Shown: piece after piece, positions 48,027 to 56,463 of the stretch
Layout: the number at the start of each line of letters is the position of its first letter
How positions within the stretch are numbered: the first letter of the stretch is position 1
Assembly: GCA_021740625.1 (NCBI GenBank)
Contig: JAIOZK010000014.1
Coordinates: 44,320-108,319 of the forward strand
Direction of reading: 5' to 3'
Length of the DNA: 64,000 nt
Source: Bacteroidales bacterium
GTDB lineage: Bacteria; Bacteroidota; Bacteroidia; Bacteroidales; JAIOZK01
The notes under the pieces: model-generated
Database searches by the model: none
What the model was told of the DNA's origin: nothing
The model's input: the letters and a program-made list of their open reading frames with translations, nothing else
Program-made: the position numbers and the translations under genes

Positions 48027-48671
48027 ATGAAGGAGAGATATTTCAACAAGTACAATATCCAGGAAATCAGTAAACAAATCAAAGACCGTGCAAGCCAGTA
48101 CGCACGGGGAAAAAGCTTTGTATGGCAAGCCGACCAATCTGCCCTGCTGGTGCTCGACATGCAAAAAGTATTTCTTTCAGATGAATCGAAAGCACATATT
48201 CCTTCCTCTGAAGCCATATTGCCGGGCATTGACCAATTGGTTTCGGTATGCAGAGATAACAACATACCTATAATATATACGCGTCATATCAACGACAGTA
48301 AAAATGCAGGTATGATGTCTTCCTGGTGGCACAGACTGATCGAAAAGGAAGACAGTTTTTCAAAACTCATATACAAGGGAAATCTCCATATAATTGAAAA
48401 GCCACAGTATGATGCCTTCTACAAAACCAGTCTTGAAAAAACCCTTAGTGAACTCGGCAAAAATCAATTAATCCTCTGCGGGATCATGACCAACCTTTGT
48501 TGTGAAACCACATTGCGTTCAGCTTTTGTAAGAGGATTCCAGGCTGTACTGCCGATTGACACCACAGCAACCTATAATCGTGATTTGCATCAGTCAAGCA
48601 TTTCCAACCTTGCCATGGGATTTTGCCCGCCAATGCTTAGCGGGGAACTCATTAAACAAATTAAAAAATGA
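48027..48671 (+). CDS. Isochorismatase-family cysteine hydrolase
   Basis: 214 residues. The catalytic triad of the family is visible: Asp44 (LLVLDMQK), Lys125 (IIEKPQYDAF) and Cys158 (GIMTNLCCETTLRSA), followed by the cis-peptide region. The family hydrolyses amides or ethers such as nicotinamide, biuret, ureidoacrylate or isochorismate; the substrate is not evident. An N-terminal extension of about 35 residues precedes the core. The gene overlaps the next one by 4 bases (ATGA), the first of three coupled genes. Confidence 0.85.
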   Translation: MKERYFNKYNIQEISKQIKDRASQYARGKSFVWQADQSALLVLDMQKVFLSDESKAHIPSSEAILPGIDQLVSVCRDNNIPIIYTRHINDSKNAGMMSSWWHRLIEKEDSFSKLIYKGNLHIIEKPQYDAFYKTSLEKTLSELGKNQLILCGIMTNLCCETTLRSAFVRGFQAVLPIDTTATYNRDLHQSSISNLAMGFCPPMLSGELIKQIKK

Positions 48672-49546
48672 AAGAACTGAAAACTGACATAGGAATTATT
48701 GGCGCGGGACCAGCCGGCATTGCCTGCAGTGTTCAACTGAAAAGATTTGGTATTGAACATACAATCTTTGAAAAAGAATCCATTGGCGGTATGCTAAAAA
48801 ATGCAAACTGGATCGAGAACTATCCGGGTTATCCCGCAGGCATCAATGGTATCGAAGTCTGTGAGCTGTTGAAACAACATGCTGATCAATTTCACCTAAA
48901 CATTTATTTCGATGAGATCCTGAGTGCAGATTATGATGCCGGCAAATTTCATCTTACATCAGAAAACTATTCCGTCGAGTGCAAGCGGCTGGTAATTGCT
49001 TCCGGCACCAAACCCAAACCTGTAACCGGCGTGGAGATTTTTCCCGAGGCAAACGAATACATTTACCGGGATATTTATAATCTCAGAAATATTAAAAACA
49101 AAGAGATCGGCATTGTAGGCGCCGGGGATGCCGCTTTCGATTATGCCCTGACACTTGCCGGGGAAAATAAGATTCATCTGTATAATAAAGGTGAACAGAT
49201 CAAAGCCATCCCCCCATTGGTAAAAAAGGTTCAGGAGAATGATAACATTGAATGCCACTCTAACACGAGTATATTAACCGTTGAAAAGCTAAAAAAACGA
49301 TTGCAGTTTCAAACCATAGAAGATATTTTCCAACTGGATTACCTGATCTTTGCCATCGGCAGGTTACCACTTAAGGATTTCCTGTCGCCCAATATACTCC
49401 TGCATCAAAACAAGCTTGTTGCGGACGACAAACTTTTCCTGATCGGGGATGTTGCCAATGAAAACAGGAGACAACTGGCCATTGCCGCGGGCAATGGGAT
49501 CGAATGCGCCATGAGGATCAATGAACTGGAACATGGAAGTTATTAA
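48668..49546 (+). CDS. NAD(P)/FAD-dependent oxidoreductase, thioredoxin-reductase-like without CxxC
   Basis: 292 residues. FAD-binding 'GIIGAGPAGIACSVQL' (Gly-rich at 12-17) with Glu of the second strand, NAD(P)-binding 'GIVGAGDAAFDYAL' at about 150, and the C-terminal FAD motif 'LFLIGDVANENRRQLAIAAGNG'. The segment that holds CATC in thioredoxin reductases (between about 115 and 145) has no Cys pair, so it resembles ferredoxin/flavodoxin-NADP reductase-type or other low-thiol members. It may supply electrons to the radical SAM enzyme encoded next. It overlaps both neighbours, so the three are translationally coupled. Confidence 0.82.
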   Translation: MKELKTDIGIIGAGPAGIACSVQLKRFGIEHTIFEKESIGGMLKNANWIENYPGYPAGINGIEVCELLKQHADQFHLNIYFDEILSADYDAGKFHLTSENYSVECKRLVIASGTKPKPVTGVEIFPEANEYIYRDIYNLRNIKNKEIGIVGAGDAAFDYALTLAGENKIHLYNKGEQIKAIPPLVKKVQENDNIECHSNTSILTVEKLKKRLQFQTIEDIFQLDYLIFAIGRLPLKDFLSPNILLHQNKLVADDKLFLIGDVANENRRQLAIAAGNGIECAMRINELEHGSY

Positions 49547-50468
49547 AAAAATTGATGGTAAAGATATTGCCAGTGTATACATCGCAAGGAACGCGAAAGG
49601 CAAACTGATCGAATTCGTTGAATCCACCCAGCCACCTCTAACCCGCCGGGAAAAATGGGTGCTGATCATCTCAACTCTTTTCGGATGCCCGGTGGATTGC
49701 AAATTCTGTGATGCAGGCGGTAATTACAAAGGAAAACTCAGCAAAGAAGAGTTGCTGTTTCAGATCGACTATGCTGTGCAGCAAAAATTCCCGGACGGTT
49801 TTATCGACAGTGAAAAATTCAAGATCCAGTTTGCGCGCATGGGTGAACCGGCATTCAATCCAAAGGTTCTCGAAGCGCTGAAAGAAATCCCCGGGCGCTA
49901 CCAGTACAGAAATTTCATACCCTCTCTTTCCACCATTGGTCCGGCGAGTAATGGAACATTTTTCGAAGAACTTCTACTTATAAAAAAAGACTTATACGCT
50001 TGTGATTTCCAGTTGCAGTTCTCAATACATAGCACCGATTCTGCGCAAAGAGATGCATTGCTTCCCGTGAAAAAAATGAGCTTTCATGAGATTGCTACTT
50101 ACGGGGAAAGGTTTTTTGATATCGGAGGTAAGAAAATTACACTGAATTTTGCACTGGGAAAGAATAGCATACTAGATATGAATAAGCTAAAGCAGTATTT
50201 TGACCCAAATATTTTTCTTGTCAAATTAACGCCCGTCAATCCGACGGTAAAAGCCGGCATCAACAGAATCGAGTCCCTCATCAGCAAGAAAAACAGAAAG
50301 CTTGCCCTGGCTGATAAATTAAGTGAATCAGGATTTGAATACATCCTGAGCATTGGTGAATGGGAAGAAAACAAGATCGGGAGCAATTGCGGACAATTTG
50401 TGAATTCGGTGCTGAACTCATGCAAAAAAAGCAGGGAGAGTTATACTTATAAATTAGATATGGTATAA
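49521..50468 (+). CDS. RlmN/Cfr-like radical SAM protein lacking the methyl-carrier cysteine
   Basis: 315 residues from the ATG at 49521; an ATG at 49533 is an alternative. The radical SAM cluster Cys are C56, C60 and C63 (CPVDCKFC). RlmN-family blocks follow: 'ARMGEPAFN' (107-113), 'PSLSTIGPAS' (134-143), 'QFSIHSTDSAQRDALLPV' (166-183) and the C-terminal 'NCGQFVN' with C290, matching the essential Cys355 of E. coli RlmN. At the position of RlmN Cys118, seven residues before the first cluster Cys, stands Ile49. The N-terminal accessory domain of RlmN is absent. RlmN and Cfr methylate adenine C2 or C8 via that Cys, so this is not expected to act in the same way. It overlaps the upstream gene by 26 bases. 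Confidence 0.85.
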   Translation: MNWNMEVIKKIDGKDIASVYIARNAKGKLIEFVESTQPPLTRREKWVLIISTLFGCPVDCKFCDAGGNYKGKLSKEELLFQIDYAVQQKFPDGFIDSEKFKIQFARMGEPAFNPKVLEALKEIPGRYQYRNFIPSLSTIGPASNGTFFEELLLIKKDLYACDFQLQFSIHSTDSAQRDALLPVKKMSFHEIATYGERFFDIGGKKITLNFALGKNSILDMNKLKQYFDPNIFLVKLTPVNPTVKAGINRIESLISKKNRKLALADKLSESGFEYILSIGEWEENKIGSNCGQFVNSVLNSCKKSRESYTYKLDMV

Positions 50469-50510
50469 TAGTTTTGAGTTTTGAATTCGGATGTAGCCCC
50501 GACTTCAAAA

Positions 50511-50610
50511 TTCGACATTCACATTGGACATTCGACATTTGTCAACACAATAACCAACACCCAATTGGTGAGACACTTGTTGGATATTGGATATTGAACG
50601 TTGGATATTT
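50511..50610. repeat. Degenerate short-period array (ATTCGACATTC / ATTGGATATTGGATATT)
   Basis: Two blocks, 'TTCGACATTCACATTGGACA' type (50511-50540) and 'TTGGATATTGGATATTGAAC' type (50577-50610), between convergent genes. Same style as 56177-56311. Confidence 0.65.
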
Positions 50611-50615
50611 GGTTA

Positions 50616-51182
50616 TCAATGAAACAAGACCTCAAAATCCCGGTCGGGCATGAAAGCTCTTTTATGCCAGAAATATGTAGTATTTTCCTCCGTAAATTTC
50701 ACCGCATCCGGAACATAGCTTATTGAATCTACAACCAGATCTTTTACGACCAGTGTATAATTCACCGTATCAAATGGTTTTCCCCAGCGCTGGGTAGTTG
50801 TCAGTATATAAGTTGCATAACCCGAGATGTGTTTTTGCCTGTACCCGATTTCATATATTGCTGTATCATTCGCCCGAACGAATACATCAAACATCATAAA
50901 CTTATTTCCTGAAACTGATTTTACGCAATTTTCAGCCTTCATTTTGCGCGTTGCATAGACTGAGTCAACATATCCAGATGATACATTATTGGGAAAAGGA
51001 TACATTAAAATTGTTTTCACATCTTTCTGTGTTTTGTTTTTGAAATAATAATCGCCTTTGACCGAAAAATAATCCTTCCCCAGATAAAAGGTCAGATCTT
51101 CCCTGTAAAATTCAAGTCGTTGAGAATGGGCATTCTTCATGAGAAACAGGAAAAGGATGAAAAGATATGAGCTTTTTATCAT
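50616..51182 (-). CDS. Secreted protein of unknown function
   Basis: 188 residues from ATG at 51182; a TTG two codons earlier was rejected. Signal peptide to about residue 20 (NAHSQ). The mature part has beta-strand-rich segments 'FYREDLTFYLGKDYFSVKGDYYF', read as short pieces, 'TILMYPFPNN' and 'ETGYRQKHISGYATYIL'-like strands ('EIGYRQKHISGYATYIL'), suggesting a beta-sandwich. No named family was recognised. Stands alone, converging on the radical SAM gene. Confidence 0.6.
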   Translation of the reverse strand: MIKSSYLFILFLFLMKNAHSQRLEFYREDLTFYLGKDYFSVKGDYYFKNKTQKDVKTILMYPFPNNVSSGYVDSVYATRKMKAENCVKSVSGNKFMMFDVFVRANDTAIYEIGYRQKHISGYATYILTTTQRWGKPFDTVNYTLVVKDLVVDSISYVPDAVKFTEENTTYFWHKRAFMPDRDFEVLFH

Positions 51183-51235
51183 TTGCAAATTATTTTACAA
51201 AGTGCACGAACACCTGTTATTAAACAACATGACGA

Positions 51236-51243
51236 CAAATATA
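51236..51243 (-). promoter_or_regulatory. Candidate -7 box (TATATTTG) of the 50616-51182 gene
   Basis: Perfect TAnnTTTG on the minus strand, 53 bases before the start. A plus-strand TACTTTTG at 51247-51254 adjoins it but leads to no nearby gene. Confidence 0.4.
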
Positions 51244-51344
51244 CACTACTTTTGATAGCAGGATTCCTGCATTTTCTTGAATATTAGCAATGCCGGGATA
51301 TATCCGGGCTAAAGCCCAAAACAATAAGAAATAGCAGCATTCCG

Positions 51345-51496
51345 TGGATGTCCAAAAAGTGCGATATTTTGTCAGGCTGAGCGCCTTGCCGACCGGCTAG
51401 ACAGGGGAGTCCAAGCCTAAAGATCGTTGATTATTAGTCCATCTCGGCTGCGCTCGATGTGATCCAAATAACTATTAAGCACTTTTTAGACAACCT
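51345..51496. mobile_element. 152-bp diverged copy of the MITE-like element at 2567-2714
   Basis: The end 51345-51362 (TGGATGTCCAAAAAGTGC) and the inverse of 51479-51496 are imperfect partners of the 18-base terminal repeat. Interior blocks 'GTCAGGCTGA', 'AGCCTAAAGATCGTTGATTA' and 'CATCTCGGCTGCGCTCGATG' match the first copy in order. It has lost end symmetry, so it is an older copy. Confidence 0.75.
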
Positions 51497-51702
51497 CTCA
51501 ATATGAAGTCAGCAATGGATGATCTAGGAATTTTACTCGTATCATTTTACCCACAAATCATTCATGCATCCATAACCAAAGTATAAGTAAAAAATATTTA
51601 CAGCAGTTGCGTTCAGCTTACTTCCGTCTTCCGTCTCCCATTGAAAATCCAACTTTTTGAATAATTTCACATTCCCTTCCATCCCATCTAAACGATATCC
51701 CT

Positions 51703-51710
51703 TACTTTTG
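51703..51710 (+). promoter_or_regulatory. -7 box (TACTTTTG) of the helicase gene
   Basis: Perfect TAnnTTTG, 17 bases before the GTG start at 51728, implying a very short leader. Confidence 0.5.
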
Positions 51711-51727
51711 CACTACAAATTTTTACT

Positions 51728-54034
51728 GTGATCAATTTTCTCAAACATCTGAACAAAGAGCAGCGCAAGGCCGTTGAGCACACCGAAGGTCCTACCATGG
51801 TAATCGCCGGGGCCGGTTCGGGCAAAACCCGTGTGCTTACCTACCGGGTGGCTTACCTGCTAAGCCAGGGTGTGGATCCCTTCAACATTTTGGCACTCAC
51901 CTTTACCAACAAGGCCGCCCGGGAAATGAAAGAACGGATCTTTAATCTTATTGGTTCCGGGGAAGCACGGAACGTTTGGATGGGAACTTTCCACTCGATC
52001 TTTGCACGCATCCTTCGCACCGAAGGTCATCTGCTGGCTTACCCTTCCCACTTCTCCATTTATGATGCCGACGATTCCAAAAGACTCATCAAATCCATCA
52101 TCAAGGAACAAAACCTGGACGACAAGACCTATGCACCCAATTATGTGGCAGGACGCATTTCGGCTGCAAAATCAAGATTGATCTCTGCAGAGGAGTACAA
52201 CAAGAACATCGAGATCCAGGGCACTGACGAGTCTGCCGGTAAACCCAAGCTGGGTTCTGTTTATACCATTTATCAGAACAGGCTCAGAAAAGCCTCCGCC
52301 ATGGATTTCGACGATCTGCTTTTCAATACCTATGTTTTATTGAGGGATTTTCCCGAGATCCTGTTGAAATACCAGAAAAAATTCAAATACATCCTCGTGG
52401 ATGAGTACCAGGATACCAACCACGCCCAGTACATGATCGTGAAAAAACTGGCAGCGGATAACGAGAATATTTGCATCGTGGGCGATGATGCGCAGAGCAT
52501 TTATGGCTTCCGGGGCGCCAACATCCAGAACATTTTGAATTTCCAAAAAGATTATCCCGATGCAGTCACCTACAAACTGGAGCAAAACTATCGCTCCACC
52601 AAAACGATCGTGGGCGCTGCCAATAAGGTGATTTACAACAACCGTGAGCAGATTTACAAAGAGGTGTGGACCAACAACGACGACGGCAATAAAATCGTAA
52701 TACAAAAAGCAGCCACGGATGGTGAAGAAGGCAGCATTGTAGCCAATTCCATCTTTGAAAACAAAATGAACCAGCAGTTAAAGAACAGCGAATTTGCCGT
52801 ACTTTACCGCACCAACGCACAATCCAGATCGATTGAAGAAGCTTTGCGACGACTGAATATTCCTTACAGGATTTTTGGCGGGCTTTCCTTTTACAACCGC
52901 AAAGAGGTGAAAGACCTGCTCGCCTATTTCCGCATCACGGTCAATCATAAAGATGAAGAAGCCCTGCTGCGGGTGATAAACTATCCTGCACGTGGCATTG
53001 GGAAAACCACGATTGACAAATTGCACATCGCTGCCGAAAAAATGGACACTTCGGTATGGGAAGTCTGTGAAAAGATCAAAGAATACAACCCTGGGGTCAA
53101 GGCCGGGACACGGAGCAAAATATCCTCTTTTGTCACCATGATTAAAAGTTTTTCCGCCCAGATGAAAAAACGCAATGCTTTCGACCTGGCCAAACACATT
53201 GCCTCCTCTACAGGTTTGCTGAAGGAGCTATATGATGATAAAAGCCCCGAAGGCCTGAACCGCTATGAAAACATTGAAGAGCTACTGAATGCCATCAAGG
53301 AGTTCACGGAAAAAGAAAACACCTTGCTGGAATCCGGTCCGACAGAAGAATCCCCTTCGGTGAGAACCCTGGATGAGTTTTTACAGGAAGTAGCCCTGAT
53401 CACCGATGCCGACCAGGAAGACAAAGAGCAAACCGATTATGTTTCACTGATGACCATCCACCAGGCCAAGGGACTTGAGTTTTCTTATGTATATATTGCA
53501 GGCCTTGAAGAAAACCTTTTCCCCTCAATTCAGTCCTTATCATCCCGCCCTGATCTGGAGGAAGAGAGAAGGCTTTTTTATGTAGCCATGACCCGTGCCA
53601 TGAAAAAGCTCATGCTTACCTATGCCGAGAACAGGTACAAATGGGGCAATCTCACCATTTGCGAACCCAGCCGTTTCCTGGATGAAATTGACGAAAAATT
53701 CATTGATTACCCGAAAAAGGCAAGTATGCAGCAATCAGGACTGAGTTTTGACGATCTCACGGCAAAACCAAAATCTTCGGCACCGCTCTCCGGGCTCAAA
53801 CGAAAAAATCTGAAGCGACTCAGCAATGTGGGAAAGTCTCCAGCAAGGCATTCACAGGAAAGCAATTTTGAAGATATTCAAACCGGAATGGAGGTAGAAC
53901 ATTCCCGCTTTGGAAAAGGGAAGGTGGTAAATATCGACGGCAGTGGTGCCAACAAAAAAGCTACCGTGTATTTCAATGGTATCGGGCAAAAACAACTCCT
54001 GCTTAAATTTGCTAAGCTCAGGATCTTAAAATAA
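51728..54034 (+). CDS. UvrD/PcrA-type superfamily 1 DNA helicase
   Basis: 768 residues from a GTG start. Helicase motifs in order: 'AGAGSGKTRVL' (motif I, K33), 'FTNKAAREMKER' (Ia), 'VDEYQDTN' (II), 'GDDAQSIYGFRGA' (III), 'LEQNYRST' (IV), 'MTIHQAKGLEFSYVYIAGL' (V) and 'LFYVAMTRA' (VI). The C-terminus 'GMEVEHSRFGKGKVVNIDG' is the PcrA-type Tudor-like domain that contacts RNA polymerase. It acts as a 3'-5' helicase in mismatch and nucleotide excision repair and in removing stalled polymerases. It is followed by DUF4290-murA, as in relatives. Confidence 0.95.
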   Translation: MINFLKHLNKEQRKAVEHTEGPTMVIAGAGSGKTRVLTYRVAYLLSQGVDPFNILALTFTNKAAREMKERIFNLIGSGEARNVWMGTFHSIFARILRTEGHLLAYPSHFSIYDADDSKRLIKSIIKEQNLDDKTYAPNYVAGRISAAKSRLISAEEYNKNIEIQGTDESAGKPKLGSVYTIYQNRLRKASAMDFDDLLFNTYVLLRDFPEILLKYQKKFKYILVDEYQDTNHAQYMIVKKLAADNENICIVGDDAQSIYGFRGANIQNILNFQKDYPDAVTYKLEQNYRSTKTIVGAANKVIYNNREQIYKEVWTNNDDGNKIVIQKAATDGEEGSIVANSIFENKMNQQLKNSEFAVLYRTNAQSRSIEEALRRLNIPYRIFGGLSFYNRKEVKDLLAYFRITVNHKDEEALLRVINYPARGIGKTTIDKLHIAAEKMDTSVWEVCEKIKEYNPGVKAGTRSKISSFVTMIKSFSAQMKKRNAFDLAKHIASSTGLLKELYDDKSPEGLNRYENIEELLNAIKEFTEKENTLLESGPTEESPSVRTLDEFLQEVALITDADQEDKEQTDYVSLMTIHQAKGLEFSYVYIAGLEENLFPSIQSLSSRPDLEEERRLFYVAMTRAMKKLMLTYAENRYKWGNLTICEPSRFLDEIDEKFIDYPKKASMQQSGLSFDDLTAKPKSSAPLSGLKRKNLKRLSNVGKSPARHSQESNFEDIQTGMEVEHSRFGKGKVVNIDGSGANKKATVYFNGIGQKQLLLKFAKLRILK

Positions 54035-54038
54035 TTTG

Positions 54039-54046
54039 TATATTTG
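54039..54046 (+). promoter_or_regulatory. -7 box (TATATTTG) of the DUF4290 gene
   Basis: Perfect TAnnTTTG 66 bases before the ATG at 54113. No TTG at the usual upstream distance. Confidence 0.4.
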
Positions 54047-54112
54047 CAGCCCTGATCGGAATATACTACCAGAAATAAGGAGCAATAATTAATCTGATCT
54101 TACAAAAATATT

Positions 54113-54739
54113 ATGGAATATAACAGCACAAGAGAAAAACTTATCATTCCTGAATATGGCAGGAATATCCAGAAACTTATCAAATATGCAGTGGGTGTGG
54201 AAGATCGCCAGAAAAGAACCGTGATGGCACATCTCATTGTAGACATCATGAGCCAGGCAAGCACGGCACAGCGTGAATCCGGGGATTTCAAAAGAAAACT
54301 CTGGGACCATATGTACATCATTTCTGAATTTAAACTGGATGTGGACGGGCCTTATCCTCCGCCACCGGAGGATGTCCTCATGGAAAAACCCAAAAGATTG
54401 CCTTACAAGGAAGGTGACATCAGGTTTGCTCATTATGGCAAAAATCTGGAAAGCATGATCAAACAGGCTGCTGATTTTGAAGAAGGTAAAGAAAAAGAAG
54501 CCCTGGTCCTGACGATTGCAAACCATATGAAAAAATCATATCTGAACTGGAACCGTGATTCGGTAAACGACAACATGATCAAGGATCACCTGGAATTGCT
54601 CTCGCAGGGTAAGCTTAAATTGGGAGAAAATGTTGAACTGAATTCTACATCAGAGATCCTTTCCAAATCAAGAAGCAAGAGAAAATTCGATCCGCGCCAG
54701 CAAAAAAACAATAAGAAAAGAAGACAAAACCATAACTAA
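54113..54739 (+). CDS. DUF4290 family protein
   Basis: 208 residues, cytoplasmic. Conserved family blocks: 'LIIPEYGRNIQKLI', 'LWDHMYIISEFKLDVDGPYP', 'RFAHYGKNLESMI', 'SYLNWNRDSVND', ending in a basic Gln/Asn/Lys tail. The family is confined to Bacteroidota and has no assigned function. In many genomes it sits just before murA, as here. Confidence 0.88.
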   Translation: MEYNSTREKLIIPEYGRNIQKLIKYAVGVEDRQKRTVMAHLIVDIMSQASTAQRESGDFKRKLWDHMYIISEFKLDVDGPYPPPPEDVLMEKPKRLPYKEGDIRFAHYGKNLESMIKQAADFEEGKEKEALVLTIANHMKKSYLNWNRDSVNDNMIKDHLELLSQGKLKLGENVELNSTSEILSKSRSKRKFDPRQQKNNKKRRQNHN

Positions 54740-54823
54740 TCATTCAGACAAGGGATCGTTAAGCCTTCACATACACTGAACTGCATGATATTGCAGATCA
54801 GGAAATCCTGCTTAAAAAGTATA

Positions 54824-54852
54824 GTTGTTAATCCTATTTCTTCGTACCTTAG
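54824..54852 (+). promoter_or_regulatory. Candidate murA promoter (GTTG, 17 bases, TACCTTAG)
   Basis: GTTG at 54824-54827 and TACCTTAG at 54845-54852 (one mismatch to TAnnTTTG), ending 20 bases before ATG 54873. Confidence 0.35.
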
Positions 54853-54872
54853 TGATTCCAAAATATCATATC

Positions 54873-56177
54873 ATGAGTTCATTTGAGATCACAGGCGGAA
54901 AGCAACTGAAAGGAGATATCAAACCGCAGGGTGCCAAAAACGAAGCACTGCAGGTTTTATGTTCTGTATTGCTGACAGATGAGGAGGTCAGCATTAGAAA
55001 GGTACCCGACATACAGGATGTTAACAAACTAATAGACATCCTGAAAGGTCTCGGCGTGAAAATAAAAAAAACAGGTTTTGAAGCCTATAGCTTCAAAGCC
55101 GATGATGTTAATCTGGAATATTTGAAAACCGGGGAGTTCAAGGAGAAAGGCGCATCCCTGCGGGGCTCCATCATGATCCTGGGTCCATTGCTTGCGCGGT
55201 TTGGTAAAGCTTACCTGCCCCATCCCGGCGGCGACAAGATAGGAAGAAGAAGGCTTGATACGCATTTCTACGGCCTGCAAAAGCTGGGAGCAAAATTCGA
55301 TTTCGATCCAAAAGAAAAATTTTACAAAGTAGATGCCAGCGGACTGAAAGGCACTTATATGCTCCTGGATGAAGCATCCGTTACGGGCACCGCCAACATC
55401 GTTATGGCTGCCACCATGGCAAAGGGCCGGACTACTATTTTCAATGCCGCTTGCGAACCTTATGTTTTACAACTTTGCAAACTGCTCACGAAAATGGGTG
55501 CCCGCATTTACGGCATCGGCTCCAACCTGCTTACCATCGATGGCGTGGGCAAACTCAAAGGCGCTACCCACGAAATGATGGCCGACATGATCGAAGTGGG
55601 CAGTTTCATTGGCATGGCTGCCATGACGCAATCCGAGATCACGATCAAAGACGTGAATCCAGCTTCTTTGGGATTGATACCGGAAGTTTTTCGCAGACTG
55701 GGCATCACCATTGAAGAAAAAGAAAACGACCTTTTTATTCCGGAACAGGAAACCTACGAAGTGGAAACCTTCATGGACGGCTCCATCATGACCGTAGCCG
55801 ATGCTCCCTGGCCGGGTTTCACCCCCGATCTGATCAGCATCGTGCTTGTCGTCGCCACCCAGGCCAAGGGCAGCGTGCTGATCCACCAGAAAATGTTCGA
55901 AAGCCGTTTGTTCTTCGTCGACAAGCTAATCGACATGGGCGCACAGATCATCCTCTGTGACCCGCACCGGGCCACCGTCATCGGCCTCGACAGGAAATTC
56001 CCGCTGCGCGGCATCGAAATGGTCTCCCCGGATATCCGCGCAGGAGTTGCCTTGCTGATCGCGGCCCTTTCGGCCGAAGGCAAAAGTACCATTTATAATA
56101 TAGACCAGATCGACAGAGGGTATCAGCATATTGATGAGCGCTTGAGAAAGATCGGAGCGGAGATTGTGAGGAAGTGA
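54873..56177 (+). CDS. murA: UDP-N-acetylglucosamine 1-carboxyvinyltransferase (MurA), Asp at the catalytic Cys position
   Basis: Predicted 434 residues from ATG at 54873; an upstream TTG extension runs through the candidate promoter and is rejected. Family blocks: 'GAKNEAL' near 20 (the Lys and Asn bind substrate), 'RGSIMILGPLLARFG', 'RRRLDTHFYGLQKLGA'. At the active-site loop E. coli has 'PGGCTIG'; here it reads 'PGGDKIG', Asp121 in place of Cys115. The Asp form, as in mycobacteria, Chlamydia and Borrelia, is active and intrinsically insensitive to fosfomycin. It makes the first committed peptidoglycan precursor. Confidence 0.95.
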   Translation: MSSFEITGGKQLKGDIKPQGAKNEALQVLCSVLLTDEEVSIRKVPDIQDVNKLIDILKGLGVKIKKTGFEAYSFKADDVNLEYLKTGEFKEKGASLRGSIMILGPLLARFGKAYLPHPGGDKIGRRRLDTHFYGLQKLGAKFDFDPKEKFYKVDASGLKGTYMLLDEASVTGTANIVMAATMAKGRTTIFNAACEPYVLQLCKLLTKMGARIYGIGSNLLTIDGVGKLKGATHEMMADMIEVGSFIGMAAMTQSEITIKDVNPASLGLIPEVFRRLGITIEEKENDLFIPEQETYEVETFMDGSIMTVADAPWPGFTPDLISIVLVVATQAKGSVLIHQKMFESRLFFVDKLIDMGAQIILCDPHRATVIGLDRKFPLRGIEMVSPDIRAGVALLIAALSAEGKSTIYNIDQIDRGYQHIDERLRKIGAEIVRK

Positions 56178-56311
56178 TGCTTGATACTGGATACTGGATA
56201 CTAGATGCTGGATGCTTGATATTGGTTGTTTATACCATGGATATTGGATATTCAGTGTTGGATATTGGAAATTAAATATCCAATAATCAATCTTCAATAT
56301 GCAATATCCAA
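56177..56311. repeat. Degenerate short-period array (CTGGATA / TTGGATATT) with inverted halves
   Basis: 'GATACTGGATACTGGATACT' and 'GATGCTGGATGCTTGATATT' blocks lead to TTGGATATTGG, then the inverse AATATCCAA, so the array ends in an inverted repeat around 56245-56310. It fills the murA-grpE gap. No ORF. Confidence 0.7.
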
Positions 56312-56463
56312 TGCGAGAGCCTCACGATCATTTCCTTCATTTTCATCTTTTTTCCCCGTTTCGAAACCACCCTGCCATTTTGTCCCCCTCCCCTCCTTTG
56401 GCAAACAATTTGTTAACTTGCAGCACGTTAATAACATTAACTTATTAAATATCAATAAGAAAG

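Larger units (their letters stand above)
51183..51727. other. Long intergenic region with an inverted-repeat element
   Basis: 545 bases without a gene. It contains -7 boxes on both strands at 51236-51254, a small hairpin GGGCT/AGCCC near 51307, the MITE-like element 51345-51496 and the helicase promoter. No further feature was seen. Confidence 0.6.

Noticed and set aside
47882..48265. 127-codon minus-strand frame
   Set aside because: Antisense to the start of the cysteine hydrolase gene and its promoter; no homology-like motif or plausible start.
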